NCBI GenBank assembly: GCA_964401935.1
Contig: CAYOAL010000020.1
Location: forward strand, 1-64,000
DNA from: JAPYTK01 sp964401935
Lineage (GTDB): Bacteria > Myxococcota_A > Polyangia > Polyangiales > Polyangiaceae
Direction: 5' to 3'
DNA: 64,000 nt
Every line of letters begins with the position of its first letter. Position 1 is the first letter of the stretch. The notes below the pieces were generated by a model. It did not search any database, was not told the DNA's origin, and saw only the letters and a list, made by a program, of their open reading frames with translations. The translations under genes were made by a program, and so were the position numbers. This document shows, piece after piece, positions 16,683 through 24,418 of this stretch.

Positions 16683-17261
16683 ATGCGGAAACAGTGGATT
16701 TGGGCGTCGCTCTCGCTCTTCGTCGCGTGGACTGCGTGCGACGACGACGATGGCCGGAGGACCGACGCGTCGACCGGCGCGGGCCTCGCCGATCAGGTGG
16801 GCGAGTCTTGCGTGGTGGCCGATGATTGTTTCGTCGACATCGCGCGCGAGGATATCGTCGGCGATATCCAGTGCCTCGACCGCGTCGACGGCGGCTACTG
16901 CACCCACCTCTGCACCTCCGACGACGACTGCTGCGCCGTCGAGGGCGAGTGCGATGCCGGTGACACACAGGTGTGTGGGCCGTTCGAGTCGACGGGCATG
17001 ATGATGTGCTTCGTCAGCTGCGAGAGCGGCGACTTCACCGGGGACGAGGACGAGCACTGCGCGCGCTACCACCCCGACTTCATCTGCCGCTCCACGGGCG
17101 GCGGCGCCGCCAACCGCAAGGTGTGCGTGCCGAGCGGCAACGGGCCCTGCGAGCGCATCGACGACTGCCCGTCGGGCTTCGAGAGCTGCTGCGAGAACGC
17201 CTTCGGGGATCTTCGCTGCTACGACGCCGCCAGCGCCGGCGGGCGAACCTGTCTCGAGTGA
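16683..17261 (+). CDS. Cys-rich lipoprotein
   Basis: From ATG 16683: MRKQWIWASLSLFVAWTAC, a lipoprotein signal with Cys as the first mature residue, then an Asp-rich stretch (DDDDG). The mature domain (about 175 residues) has many Cys in pairs (SCVVADDC, CTHLCTSDDDCC, CERIDDCPSGFESCC), the myxobacterial disulfide-rich surface pattern also seen in the ferritin-like and FG-GAP lipoproteins of this window. No catalytic motif. It is followed 42 bases later by the LysR gene; shared transcription is possible but not evident from function. Confidence 0.7.
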   Translation: MRKQWIWASLSLFVAWTACDDDDGRRTDASTGAGLADQVGESCVVADDCFVDIAREDIVGDIQCLDRVDGGYCTHLCTSDDDCCAVEGECDAGDTQVCGPFESTGMMMCFVSCESGDFTGDEDEHCARYHPDFICRSTGGGAANRKVCVPSGNGPCERIDDCPSGFESCCENAFGDLRCYDAASAGGRTCLE

Positions 17262-17303
17262 CCCGAGCCGGCACCTCACTGACGCCGGGGTTCGAACGAG
17301 CCC

Positions 17304-18182
17304 ATGAAGAAGCCGATCAACCTCAACCGCCTCCGGGCGTTCGTCGCGGTGGCGGAGGCGAAGAGCTTCGCCGGCGCCGCTCGTGCGCTCGGGATCTCCC
17401 AACCAACGCTCTCGACGCAGCTCGCGCAGCTCGAGGAAGACCACGGTGTGCGCCTCGTCCATCGCCCCGCGCGAAAGCTCTCCCTCACCGATATGGGCCG
17501 AGCGCTGTGGGAGGTCGCCCGCCCGCTCCTCGCCGTAGAGACCGAGGCCCTCGCTCTCTTGGAGGAGGTGAACGACCTGCGACGAGGCACCCTCCGCATC
17601 GCCGCCGATGCGCCCCAGCACGTCATCGCGGCCATGGCGATCATGGCGACCCTCCACCCGGGGGTGACGATGACCCTCGCCACCGGCAACTCGGCGGCGG
17701 TGCACCAGCGCGTGCTCGCCCACGAGGCCGACATCGGCGTGGTGGCCGACGTGGCGCCCCACCCCGCGCTCATGCGCGAGCGGCTCCACGCGGATCGGGT
17801 GGTGCTCGTCGTTGGGGCGATGCACCCGTGGGCCGGGAAGCGCTCGGTGGCCGTCACCGACCTCGCCGACCAGACGCTCATCGAGCGCGAAGACGGGTCC
17901 CGCACGCGCACGCTCATCCGCCGCGTCCTCGCGAGCCACAAGGTGGCGCCCGCGGCGAGCATCGAGCTCGGCAGTCGCGAGGCGGTGGTGGAGGCGGCTG
18001 CGCTCGGCCTGGGCGTCGGTGGGGTGTTCGAGTCGGAGCTCCACGACGCGCGCGTGAGCAGGCTCCGCGTCCGCGGCGCGGAGCTGCGGGCGGTAGAGTA
18101 CGCGATCTACCGCCGCAACCGAGCGTTCGAGCCGGTGGTCGGCGCGTTCGCGGCGGCGCTCCGGCGCTGTCACCGCGGCTGA
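17304..18182 (+). CDS. LysR-type regulator of the aminoethylphosphonate-catabolism type
   Basis: An N-terminal winged helix-turn-helix (NLNRLRAFVAVAEAKSFAGA, then LGISQPTLSTQL) plus a LysR substrate-binding domain. By eye it fits the subfamily associated with 2-aminoethylphosphonate breakdown (TIGR03339): GTLRIAADAPQHVI, MHPWAGKRSVAVTDLA, and ELGSREAVVEAAALGLGVG are diagnostic-looking blocks. That agrees with phnX one kilobase away. It would activate phosphonate genes in response to the substrate (family knowledge). Whether it controls phnX, the PhyH gene downstream, or both is inference. ATG 17304 is the only sensible start. Confidence 0.85.
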   Translation: MKKPINLNRLRAFVAVAEAKSFAGAARALGISQPTLSTQLAQLEEDHGVRLVHRPARKLSLTDMGRALWEVARPLLAVETEALALLEEVNDLRRGTLRIAADAPQHVIAAMAIMATLHPGVTMTLATGNSAAVHQRVLAHEADIGVVADVAPHPALMRERLHADRVVLVVGAMHPWAGKRSVAVTDLADQTLIEREDGSRTRTLIRRVLASHKVAPAASIELGSREAVVEAAALGLGVGGVFESELHDARVSRLRVRGAELRAVEYAIYRRNRAFEPVVGAFAAALRRCHRG

Positions 18183-18375
18183 CCCGGCGCAGCTCACCCG
18201 AGCTGCGAGAGCGGGCCCTCGGCGTACGCTCTCGCGTCGAGCCTCACGGGCGCTGGGTGTCTGGCCAAGAGAGGCGTCGCCGTGGTGTTCCGCTCGGTCG
18301 CGACGCGGCTGCGCTTCCAGTGCTCACGCGCGTGCAGTACGTTGCGTGTCGGGTTCGGGTTCGCCATGGTGAGTC
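18183..18375. other. Intergenic between LysR and PhyH genes
   Basis: About 190 bases. It would hold the promoter of the dioxygenase gene and, if the LysR protein acts here, its operator. I found no clear T-N11-A palindrome. Confidence 0.35.
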
Positions 18376-19299
18376 ATGCTGTTTCCGGGCGCGAGTGAGC
18401 GAGATCTTCGGCTCGTGCTCGAGCACTTCGCGGCGCATGGGTGGGCGCGCGTCGGGCGTGTGCTCGACGAGGATGGACTCGCCGCGCTCCGCGCGCGGGC
18501 CGACGCCATCATGCTCGGCGAGGTGACCTACCCGGGCCTCTTCTTTCAGCTCGACAGCGTCACCGGACGCTACGAGGACGTCGCTTACGGCAAGGGGTGG
18601 GAGGGCCCGAGCCTGTCCTACCGCAAGGTGGAGAAGCTCGAGAAAGACCCGCTCTTTCGCGCGTTCATGGAGAACGCCCTCTTCGAACGCATCGCCCGCG
18701 CGCTGGTGGCGCCCGAGGGCGCGATCGCGGTGTACCGCGCCGTGCTCTTCAACAAGGGCGCCGGCGGGGGGAGCGCGCTCCCGTGGCATCAGGACGCGGG
18801 CGCGTTCTGGGGCGTCGATCGCGATCCGGAGCTGCAGATCTGGACGGCGCTCGACGACGCAGGCCTCGACGCCGGCTGCGTCGAGGTGCTCTCCGGCAGC
18901 CATCACGACGCGCTCGCCACACCGCTCGGCGGCCTCGTCCCGGAGGCCCAGGTCTTCGCGCGACAGGCCGAGGCGCGCAAGCTCGCCGTCCCCGCCACCG
19001 CCGGCGAAGCGCTGCTCATCCACAACCACCTGTGGCATCGCTCGGGCGTGAACCGCACCGGCCGCCCCCGGCGCGCCTTCACCGTGTGCTACATGCACGG
19101 TGCGACACGGTGCCTTCGCAAGAAGCGGGCGCCCCGCGCCTTCACGCGCTTGTGGGACAGCACAAAGACACCGACGACGGCGCCACCGTCACCGCCCGCT
19201 GAAGAAACGCCTCGGGCAGGCGCGTCGTCGCGTGAGCCTCTCGCGTCCGAACCGTCGCCGTGTTGCCAAGAGCGACAGCAGCACGAACCACGGAGCTGA
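18376..19299 (+). CDS. PhyH-family Fe(II)/2-oxoglutarate dioxygenase with altered C-terminus
   Basis: A phytanoyl-CoA dioxygenase-like enzyme. The iron triad is visible: His138 and Asp140 in PWHQDAGAF, and the distal His at 218 or 221 in HNHLWHRSGVN, followed by the Arg that binds 2-oxoglutarate (NRTGRPRRAF). PhyH enzymes hydroxylate small molecules, including phosphonates in some bacteria. With a phosphonate-type LysR gene just upstream and phnX nearby, a phosphonate substrate is possible but unproven. From about residue 252 onward the protein is encoded by a 36-bp repeat that also occurs at 21358 and then by low-complexity sequence, so the natural C-terminus seems to have been replaced and about 45 residues added. 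The 3' end overlaps the convergent vWA gene by about 110 bases. Confidence 0.8.
   Translation: MLFPGASERDLRLVLEHFAAHGWARVGRVLDEDGLAALRARADAIMLGEVTYPGLFFQLDSVTGRYEDVAYGKGWEGPSLSYRKVEKLEKDPLFRAFMENALFERIARALVAPEGAIAVYRAVLFNKGAGGGSALPWHQDAGAFWGVDRDPELQIWTALDDAGLDAGCVEVLSGSHHDALATPLGGLVPEAQVFARQAEARKLAVPATAGEALLIHNHLWHRSGVNRTGRPRRAFTVCYMHGATRCLRKKRAPRAFTRLWDSTKTPTTAPPSPPAEETPRAGASSREPLASEPSPCCQERQQHEPRS
19131..19166 (+). repeat. 36-bp direct repeat, copy A
   Basis: The stretch beginning gccccgcgccttcacgcgct and ending gggacagcacaaa is identical over 36 bases to 21358-21393, with looser similarity for about 20 bases further. It lies inside the 3' end of the PhyH gene. The two copies bracket the vWA gene. 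Confidence 0.9.
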
Positions 19300-21135
19300 C
19301 GTCCCACCGCCCGTCACCGCACCCAAGCTGCAACCGCTGTCGTCCGTGCGTCCTCTGGAAGCGCCAGCGCTCGAGGTGCTCGTCGGGGTGGTTCCCCCTC
19401 CGCCCACTCCGCCAGCACCGCCGCCGCCGTTGGAAGTCGAGCTCGTGCCCCCGCTGCCGCCTGTGCCCGCGGGTGCTCCTCCTCCCGTCCCAGGCTCGAG
19501 CGGCTCGACACAAATCGTCGAGGTGCCGTCGAGTGCGTTGGGTCCGCCGTGAGCGTCACACAGGGTAGCGTCCGTGGCCGCGAGGCTGAGCTGATAGAGG
19601 CGGCAGCGAAAGGAGTCGGTGACGTCCGTGGGGTCGGCCGAATAGGGCTCGTTGGCGTCCGGCCAGCCGAGGCAGTCGGTCTCGATGCAGCTGAAAATGT
19701 CGGCGTACACGGCATCGCCGCCGCTGCACACGGCCTGCGAGAGGGTGCAAAAGTTGTCACAGGAGGAGCCGCACACGGCGCCTCCTGCGGGTCCCGCCTT
19801 GGGGCAATGGGCCGAGGGATCCGTGGCAGACTGGGCGGCCCAGTGCTCGCGGCAGGCGAGCGTGGCGCCGGTCATCTCCCCCGGCGTGCCCGGTGCGATG
19901 TTGTCGCTGTGAGTGTTGTTGGACAAGAAGTCGGGGCCGAAGACGAGGGAGCGACACGCCACAGGGTCGCAGGTGCCACCAGAATATGAGGTGTCGCAGT
20001 CGCCGTTGGGCTCATCGTAGACGGTGAACGCCAGTCGGAGCGGGTCCGCCGAGGGCAGCTGCACGAACGACGAGATGGCGGCGACCGCCGAGTCCCACGC
20101 TTCGGTGCAGCCACAGCTAGCAAGACAGCCGTCCGCCGTATGACCCATCGAGCCGGAGTTGTCGAGCAGGAGGAGAATGTTCACTTGCGAGAGCGACCCG
20201 CTCGAGCTCACGTTGGTGCAGGCGCAGCTGGTGGAGGGGTGGTAGAGCGACCAGCTGTCGTTCTTGTCGGTCTCGGGGATGCTCGCCGGCGGCGCCGGCG
20301 GCGAGTCGGAGGCGTTGATGTAGACCGTGGTGGTGCCGGAGAACTGCGCCCCGCAGTGCGTGATGGTGATGCACTGCCCGGAGGGGATGGGCTCATTGAA
20401 GATACACTCGCCGGAGAGACCGGTGGCGCCGGTATTCGTGCCACAATTTCCGGGCGTGGCCGAGTAGAACGAGATCTCCACGTCGCCGCCGGGGTGATCG
20501 GCTCCGCGGTTGCACACCTCGAACGCGTCGGGGGCGCAGATCACCGGGATCGTGAAGTTGGGGTCGCCGGCTCCGGGGTCGAACTCGCCGACGAGGAAGG
20601 GCACGCAGTACTGCCCGGTCCCCGAGACCGGCGGAGTGTTGTCACAGTGGTGATCGAACTGGCACGCGCCGGTGGTGGTGCAGTTGACTGAACCGTACTG
20701 CTGATCTTTCATGCAGCCCATCTTCCAAGCGGCCGGAAGACCAGCGACGGTGCCCCCCGCCGGCGGCGGCGTGCCGGTGGCGGTGATGGGGGACGCAGGG
20801 GTTTCGTTGCCAAACTCCTGACACCAGGGGTTGCACGGATTGGACGGGCACCCGCTGGCGCCGCCCATGGCAAGCGAATCGAGGTCGCCGGCGTCAACGC
20901 AGGGGCCCCACTCCCCCTCGATACACTCCTGCTCCCCCACGAAGCAGTTGGTCTCGTCGATCTGCACTTTGCACGAGCGCCGCTCGCTGTCGGAGCAAGC
21001 GCCCACGGCGACCCCGCCGCCCCCACCGGTGCCGCTGCCGCTGCTCAGGTTCGTGCCGGTGCCGCGCGGTGGGCGTTCGTCGGTGCCACACGCGCCCATC
21101 GCTGCGCCGAGGCTGCTCCCGAAGGCAGCGACCAC
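19189..21135 (-). CDS. Cys-rich von Willebrand A lipoprotein with MYXO-CTERM-like tail
   Basis: A secreted protein of about 648 residues. After the start comes a hydrophobic stretch ending AAMGAC (lipobox-like), then a Cys-rich domain. A vWA domain follows with the metal-ion-dependent adhesion motif LLLLDNSGSMG (DxSxS), then a Gly/Thr/Ser linker and a C-terminal sorting tag: Gly-Cys (SGCSLG), a hydrophobic run (APWFVLLSLLA) and an Arg cluster (TRRRFGRE), the MYXO-CTERM layout. About 16 residues follow the Arg cluster, read from DNA near copy A of the repeat. The start is problematic: GTG 21135 gives a signal peptide without basic residues, whereas ATG 21162 would give a normal one but is followed two codons later by TGA (21154-21156). 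Confidence 0.75.
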   Translation of the reverse strand: MVAAFGSSLGAAMGACGTDERPPRGTGTNLSSGSGTGGGGGVAVGACSDSERRSCKVQIDETNCFVGEQECIEGEWGPCVDAGDLDSLAMGGASGCPSNPCNPWCQEFGNETPASPITATGTPPPAGGTVAGLPAAWKMGCMKDQQYGSVNCTTTGACQFDHHCDNTPPVSGTGQYCVPFLVGEFDPGAGDPNFTIPVICAPDAFEVCNRGADHPGGDVEISFYSATPGNCGTNTGATGLSGECIFNEPIPSGQCITITHCGAQFSGTTTVYINASDSPPAPPASIPETDKNDSWSLYHPSTSCACTNVSSSGSLSQVNILLLLDNSGSMGHTADGCLASCGCTEAWDSAVAAISSFVQLPSADPLRLAFTVYDEPNGDCDTSYSGGTCDPVACRSLVFGPDFLSNNTHSDNIAPGTPGEMTGATLACREHWAAQSATDPSAHCPKAGPAGGAVCGSSCDNFCTLSQAVCSGGDAVYADIFSCIETDCLGWPDANEPYSADPTDVTDSFRCRLYQLSLAATDATLCDAHGGPNALDGTSTICVEPLEPGTGGGAPAGTGGSGGTSSTSNGGGGAGGVGGGGTTPTSTSSAGASRGRTDDSGCSLGAVTGGGTSAPWFVLLSLLATRRRFGRERLTRRRACPRRFFSGR

Positions 21136-21454
21136 CAGGACCTTGTTGATCGATCAGCTCATGTCGTTGCCATCGAGGATGCTCACCAAGCTACCCGCCG
21201 GCGACGCCTACCGGAAAGCGATCGCAGCTCAAGTGCTTCATGGTGTCACGGACGAGCCGTACAGGTCTACGTCACGATCGCACGGGTTCGCTCGAGCTGT
21301 TCGAGAGCTCCACCACCGCGAGCAAGCCAGGGGCGAGCGCGTGCTCCTCGCCGCCGAGCCCCGCGCCTTCACGCGCTTGTGGGACAGCACAAAAGACACC
21401 CCGACGAGGCGCCCCCCTTCGTGGCCGTTGCGTCGCGCCCGGCCGCGCTCGACA
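21136..21454. other. Intergenic with repeat copy B
   Basis: About 320 bases between the vWA gene (minus) and the CapA-like gene (plus). It contains repeat copy B and the codons upstream of the vWA start. Open frames here are shadows with no recognisable content. Confidence 0.5.
21358..21393 (+). repeat. 36-bp direct repeat, copy B
   Basis: Identical over 36 bases to 19131-19166 and in the same orientation. It sits about 60 bases upstream of the CapA-like gene. A weak, degenerate look-alike is seen around 50460-50490 at the start of the PP2C gene. Confidence 0.9.
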
Positions 21455-22618
21455 ATGCCGCGAGCGAACATGGCGGCACGGGTCTTGGCGTTGTCGTGGT
21501 TGTGCCTGGCCATGGGCTGCACCTACGAGGGCTCGACCGAGCCACGTCCCCGCCGCGCTGCCCACGTGTCCGAGCTGCACTTCGCGGGCGACGTGTACTT
21601 CGGCGAGTCGTACCCCTCGGGCCCCCACTCACGCGACGCACGGTATCGACTGGCGCTCGCGCGGCTGCGACCGGTCTTCGAGAGCGCGCCCACGATCGCC
21701 AACCTCGAGTCGACCTTTGCCGCGCCCGAAGATCCTGGGCGCGTCCCCAACAAGAGCTACCTCCACTGGTCGGACGCGGAGGCCACCGCCGCGGCCTTGT
21801 CCAGCGCTGGCTTCACGGCGCTGAGCCTCGCCAACAACCACGCGATGGACTTCGGTCTCGGCGCCCTCGGCGCCACCCAGAGCGCGCTCGCGCGGCACGG
21901 GATCGCCACCTTTGGCGCCGGCTCTTCTTTGGCAGCCGCACGCGAGCCCCTCCGTCTCACGCTCCATCCCGGCGACCAGGTCGTGCACGTCGCGGTGCTC
22001 GGTGCCTATTGGCAGCGCCCGCGCTACGCCGACCAGTATCGGTTCTACGCGAGCGAGGAGCGCGGGGGCGTGCGCGAGCTCGCCCCCGACGATATCACCG
22101 CGCAGATCGGCGCGCTCGACGCCGCCCAGCCGTCCCAGCATGTGGTGGTGTTCCCTCATTGGGGGAGAAACTACCGCTGGCGCAACCGCGAGCAGCGGCG
22201 CGTCGCTCGACGCCTCGTCGCGGCCGGAGCCGATCTGGTCATTGGCCACGGCGCCCACAACTTCCAAGAGGTGGAGCGCGAAGGCGGACGCTGGGTGTTC
22301 TACGGCGTGGGCAACTTGGTGTTCCTCTCGCCCGGTCGCTACGGCGAGAGCGACGTGCCCCCGTTCTCGTTGCTCGTCACCCTGAAGTGGCACGCACGAG
22401 GTGCCGAGCCTCCCGCCCATCTCCTCGTGCGCTTCATCACCAGCGACAACACCCAGACCGACTACCAGCCGCGCCTCGCGACCGGTGCGGCCTTCGCGGC
22501 CGGGCTCGCCGCGCTCGAGCGACGGAGCTGCCGGGAGCGCAACGACTTCTGCGACCACGCGGTGCTCGGCGAGGACGAGCTCGGTCCACACGTGCGTCTG
22601 CCTTTCCATCCCCGTTGA
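21455..22618 (+). CDS. CapA/PGA-synthesis-family lipoprotein
   Basis: From ATG 21455 the protein begins MPRANMAARVLALSWLCLAM followed by GC, a lipoprotein signal. The body matches the CapA (poly-gamma-glutamate capsule synthesis) metallophosphatase-like fold: HFAGDVYFGE near the start, ANLESTFA, LANNHAMDFG, VFPHWGRNYRWR, and GADLVIGHGAHNFQEVE with FYGVGNLVF. These are the usual CapA metal-site blocks (GD, NxE, NNH, HWG, GHH-like; here GHGAH). Genuine CapA sits with capB and capC, absent here, so this is one of the many CapA-like proteins of unclear role. ATG 21470 is an alternative start. Confidence 0.85.
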   Translation: MPRANMAARVLALSWLCLAMGCTYEGSTEPRPRRAAHVSELHFAGDVYFGESYPSGPHSRDARYRLALARLRPVFESAPTIANLESTFAAPEDPGRVPNKSYLHWSDAEATAAALSSAGFTALSLANNHAMDFGLGALGATQSALARHGIATFGAGSSLAAAREPLRLTLHPGDQVVHVAVLGAYWQRPRYADQYRFYASEERGGVRELAPDDITAQIGALDAAQPSQHVVVFPHWGRNYRWRNREQRRVARRLVAAGADLVIGHGAHNFQEVEREGGRWVFYGVGNLVFLSPGRYGESDVPPFSLLVTLKWHARGAEPPAHLLVRFITSDNTQTDYQPRLATGAAFAAGLAALERRSCRERNDFCDHAVLGEDELGPHVRLPFHPR

Positions 22619-22621
22619 CGA

Positions 22622-22649
22622 CCCCAGCGGGGCTCGCGCCTCGCTGGGG
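22622..22649 (+). terminator. GC-rich hairpin after the CapA-like gene
   Basis: An 8-bp perfect stem (ccccagcg / cgctgggg) with a 12-base loop begins 4 bases after the stop codon at 22618. There is no T-run after it, so it may be a Rho-assisted or weak terminator. Confidence 0.5.
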
Positions 22650-22791
22650 CGCGCACATAACAGCAGCCATTGCGCGCCACTCACCGCGTCAACGCACGGC
22701 GTGCATGGGTAGCCGAATGTAGGCCCTAGCGATCTCCAGCGCTTGCTTGGAGGCACTCTCCTTGCAAGCGATCACGCGGGGGTTCTCGAAC
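22650..22791. other. Intergenic, nothing recognised
   Basis: About 140 bases ahead of the small hypothetical gene. It includes a somewhat lower-GC stretch (gcacataacagcagcc) that may belong to a promoter. No motif could be assigned. Confidence 0.35.
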
Positions 22792-23250
22792 ATGTGTATT
22801 GAACACGCGAACCAGTTCTTTCAATACCCGGCCTCGATGCGCCAAGTGGAGAGGCGCCAGTCGGGCGTCTACACCCGCGTCGAACCGCCGCTCGAGAACC
22901 GGATCGACGAGCTAGGTCGCGCGGCGCCGGCTGCTTTCTACGAGCTGGCCATCGGGCTGGCTCTCGAAGTGGTGGAGCGACTCGAGGCCAACGAGGGCCC
23001 CGAAGGCTTGATCACCCACATCGATGAGGTGGCCCCGCAGATGCGACGACAGGTGGCGCTCCTGCGCGAGCAGAACCACGCGCTCCGCGTCATGGCAAGG
23101 GCGCTCTACCGCTACGGACGCTGCGGAGCGCCACGCGCGATGATGCACGTGCTGCTCGAGCAGCTCGCCGACGCCTTGCGCCAGAACGGCAAGCTCGAGG
23201 CCGAGCTCCTCCAAGAGGCGATCCTCGCCGAGCTCGGCATCGCGGGCTGA
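22792..23250 (+). CDS. Hypothetical helical protein
   Basis: About 152 residues from ATG 22792; the frame is open to TTG 22747. The sequence is almost entirely helical with heptad-like Leu spacing (LALEVVERLEANEGPEGL, then LREQNHALRVMARALYRYG, and LEQLADALRQNGKLEAELL). There is no signal peptide or membrane segment, so it is cytosolic. I do not recognise the family. Third-position GC and the protein-like composition support it being real. It is convergent with the crotonase gene. Confidence 0.55.
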   Translation: MCIEHANQFFQYPASMRQVERRQSGVYTRVEPPLENRIDELGRAAPAAFYELAIGLALEVVERLEANEGPEGLITHIDEVAPQMRRQVALLREQNHALRVMARALYRYGRCGAPRAMMHVLLEQLADALRQNGKLEAELLQEAILAELGIAG

Positions 23251-23316
23251 GACCACGCGCCGACGGACCGAGGTGGAGCTGCGCCCCCAGGGCGAGCTCC
23301 ACGCCTCTCGCCGCTG

Positions 23317-24012
23317 TCAGCCAGGGGCGAGCTCGATCATGTCGCTCTCGAGCGTGTCTCGAATGTACGTGATGGTGCGGGCGCGCAGCTTCGCCTTGGT
23401 GTTGGCGTGGGCGGCGCGCGGCAGGGCGGAGAGCTCCTTGGCCTCTGCGATCGCCTCCGCCACCACGGTGTCCACCCCCGCCAGCCGATCGAGGTATCCC
23501 GCCTCGCACGCTCCGTCGGGCGTGTAGATCGCAGCCTGGATGGTCGCCGCCGTGAGGTGACGCGGGCTGAGCCGATCGCGGGCCAGCTCCTGCGCGAGGA
23601 TGGGGAGCGTGAGGCTGATCTTCACCTCGTTGAGGCCAATCTTGAAGTCTCCCTCGGCGCCGAGGCGCGTGTCGCTCACGAGGAGCAAGAGCGCCCCGCC
23701 GGCGAGGGCGTGGCCGGTGCACGCGGCCACCACCGGCAGCGGAAACCCGTAGAGTCGCAGATAGATCTCGGCCCCTCTGCTCACCAGCTTCTTGGCCGCG
23801 TCCACGCCCGACATCATGGTCTTGAGATCGAACCCGGCCGAGAACCTCCCCTCCCGGCCGGCGAGGACCACCGCCCCCGCCTCGCGCTCGGCGCGATCGA
23901 GGGCCGCCGTGAACGCGTCGAGCATCTCGTGGCTGAGGGCGTTGGCCTTGCCATCGTCCATCCGCAACACGGCCACCCCGTCGACGCTCTCGTAGCTCAG
24001 AATCTCACCCAT
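23317..24012 (-). CDS. Enoyl-CoA hydratase/isomerase (crotonase) family protein
   Basis: 231 residues with the crotonase fold: oxyanion-hole segments FSAGFDL (57-63) and TGHALAGGA (99-107), then FKIGLNEVKISL with an acidic residue (Glu129) at the first catalytic position. The second Glu of true hydratases is not obvious (region TAATIQAAIYTPDGACEAG). So the reaction may be isomerisation, decarboxylation or thioester hydrolysis rather than hydration. It is slightly shorter than typical members (about 255). A stand-alone gene here; acyl-CoA dehydrogenases and a CoA-transferase elsewhere in the window make acyl-CoA metabolism likely. Confidence 0.85.
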   Translation of the reverse strand: MGEILSYESVDGVAVLRMDDGKANALSHEMLDAFTAALDRAEREAGAVVLAGREGRFSAGFDLKTMMSGVDAAKKLVSRGAEIYLRLYGFPLPVVAACTGHALAGGALLLLVSDTRLGAEGDFKIGLNEVKISLTLPILAQELARDRLSPRHLTAATIQAAIYTPDGACEAGYLDRLAGVDTVVAEAIAEAKELSALPRAAHANTKAKLRARTITYIRDTLESDMIELAPG

Positions 24013-24172
24013 CGGCGGCGTCGTACCATCGGCGGCCCGCCGCCGCGACGGCAGAGACGCCGCTCACTCCACGGTCGAACACCCTGCGGACACCATGCAC
24101 GTCGCGACGGGCTGCGCCGGCCGCGAAGACCCGAGAGACCAAGCGACCAACGGCGGTGCTAGGATGCGCTCC

Positions 24173-24418
24173 ATGGACGACACGTCTCCGGAGGCCCGGG
24201 CCACGCTCCGGGCGCGTCTGTTGCGAATGACGCCAGCGGAGCGTGTCGACGAGGGCGTCCGGCTGTCGAAGCTGGCGCGAGAGATGATGCGGGCAGGGAT
24301 CCGGGCGCGACACCCGAGCTACACGTCGAGCGAGGTGGAGATGGCCCTGGCCCGCCTCCTCTGGGGAGACGACCTGTTCCGCGCCGCGAGACCGGATTGG
24401 CCGCTGCTCGACCCGTGA
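24173..24418 (+). CDS. Putative antitoxin partner of a nucleotidyltransferase toxin
   Basis: A small protein of 81 residues (ATG 24173; ATG 24164 adds three) made of helices: ARLLRMTPAERVDEGVRLSK, AREMMRAGIRARHPSYTSSE, VEMALARLLWG. This layout (short helical protein ending at an RxxHP-S-x-x-E segment) is commonly found directly before DUF6036/AbiEii-type nucleotidyltransferases. Its stop codon overlaps the start of the next gene (GTGA), so the two are co-translated, as expected of a toxin-antitoxin pair. The organisation resembles mycobacterial Rv0078B-Rv0078A (MenA1-MenT1). The antitoxin role is inferred from position and size. Confidence 0.65.
   Translation: MDDTSPEARATLRARLLRMTPAERVDEGVRLSKLAREMMRAGIRARHPSYTSSEVEMALARLLWGDDLFRAARPDWPLLDP

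Noticed and set aside
21154..21156. TGA near the vWA start as a selenocysteine codon
   Set aside because: It falls in the signal peptide n-region where Sec makes no sense, with no partner Cys and no convincing hairpin; a nonsense mutation or downstream start is more likely.
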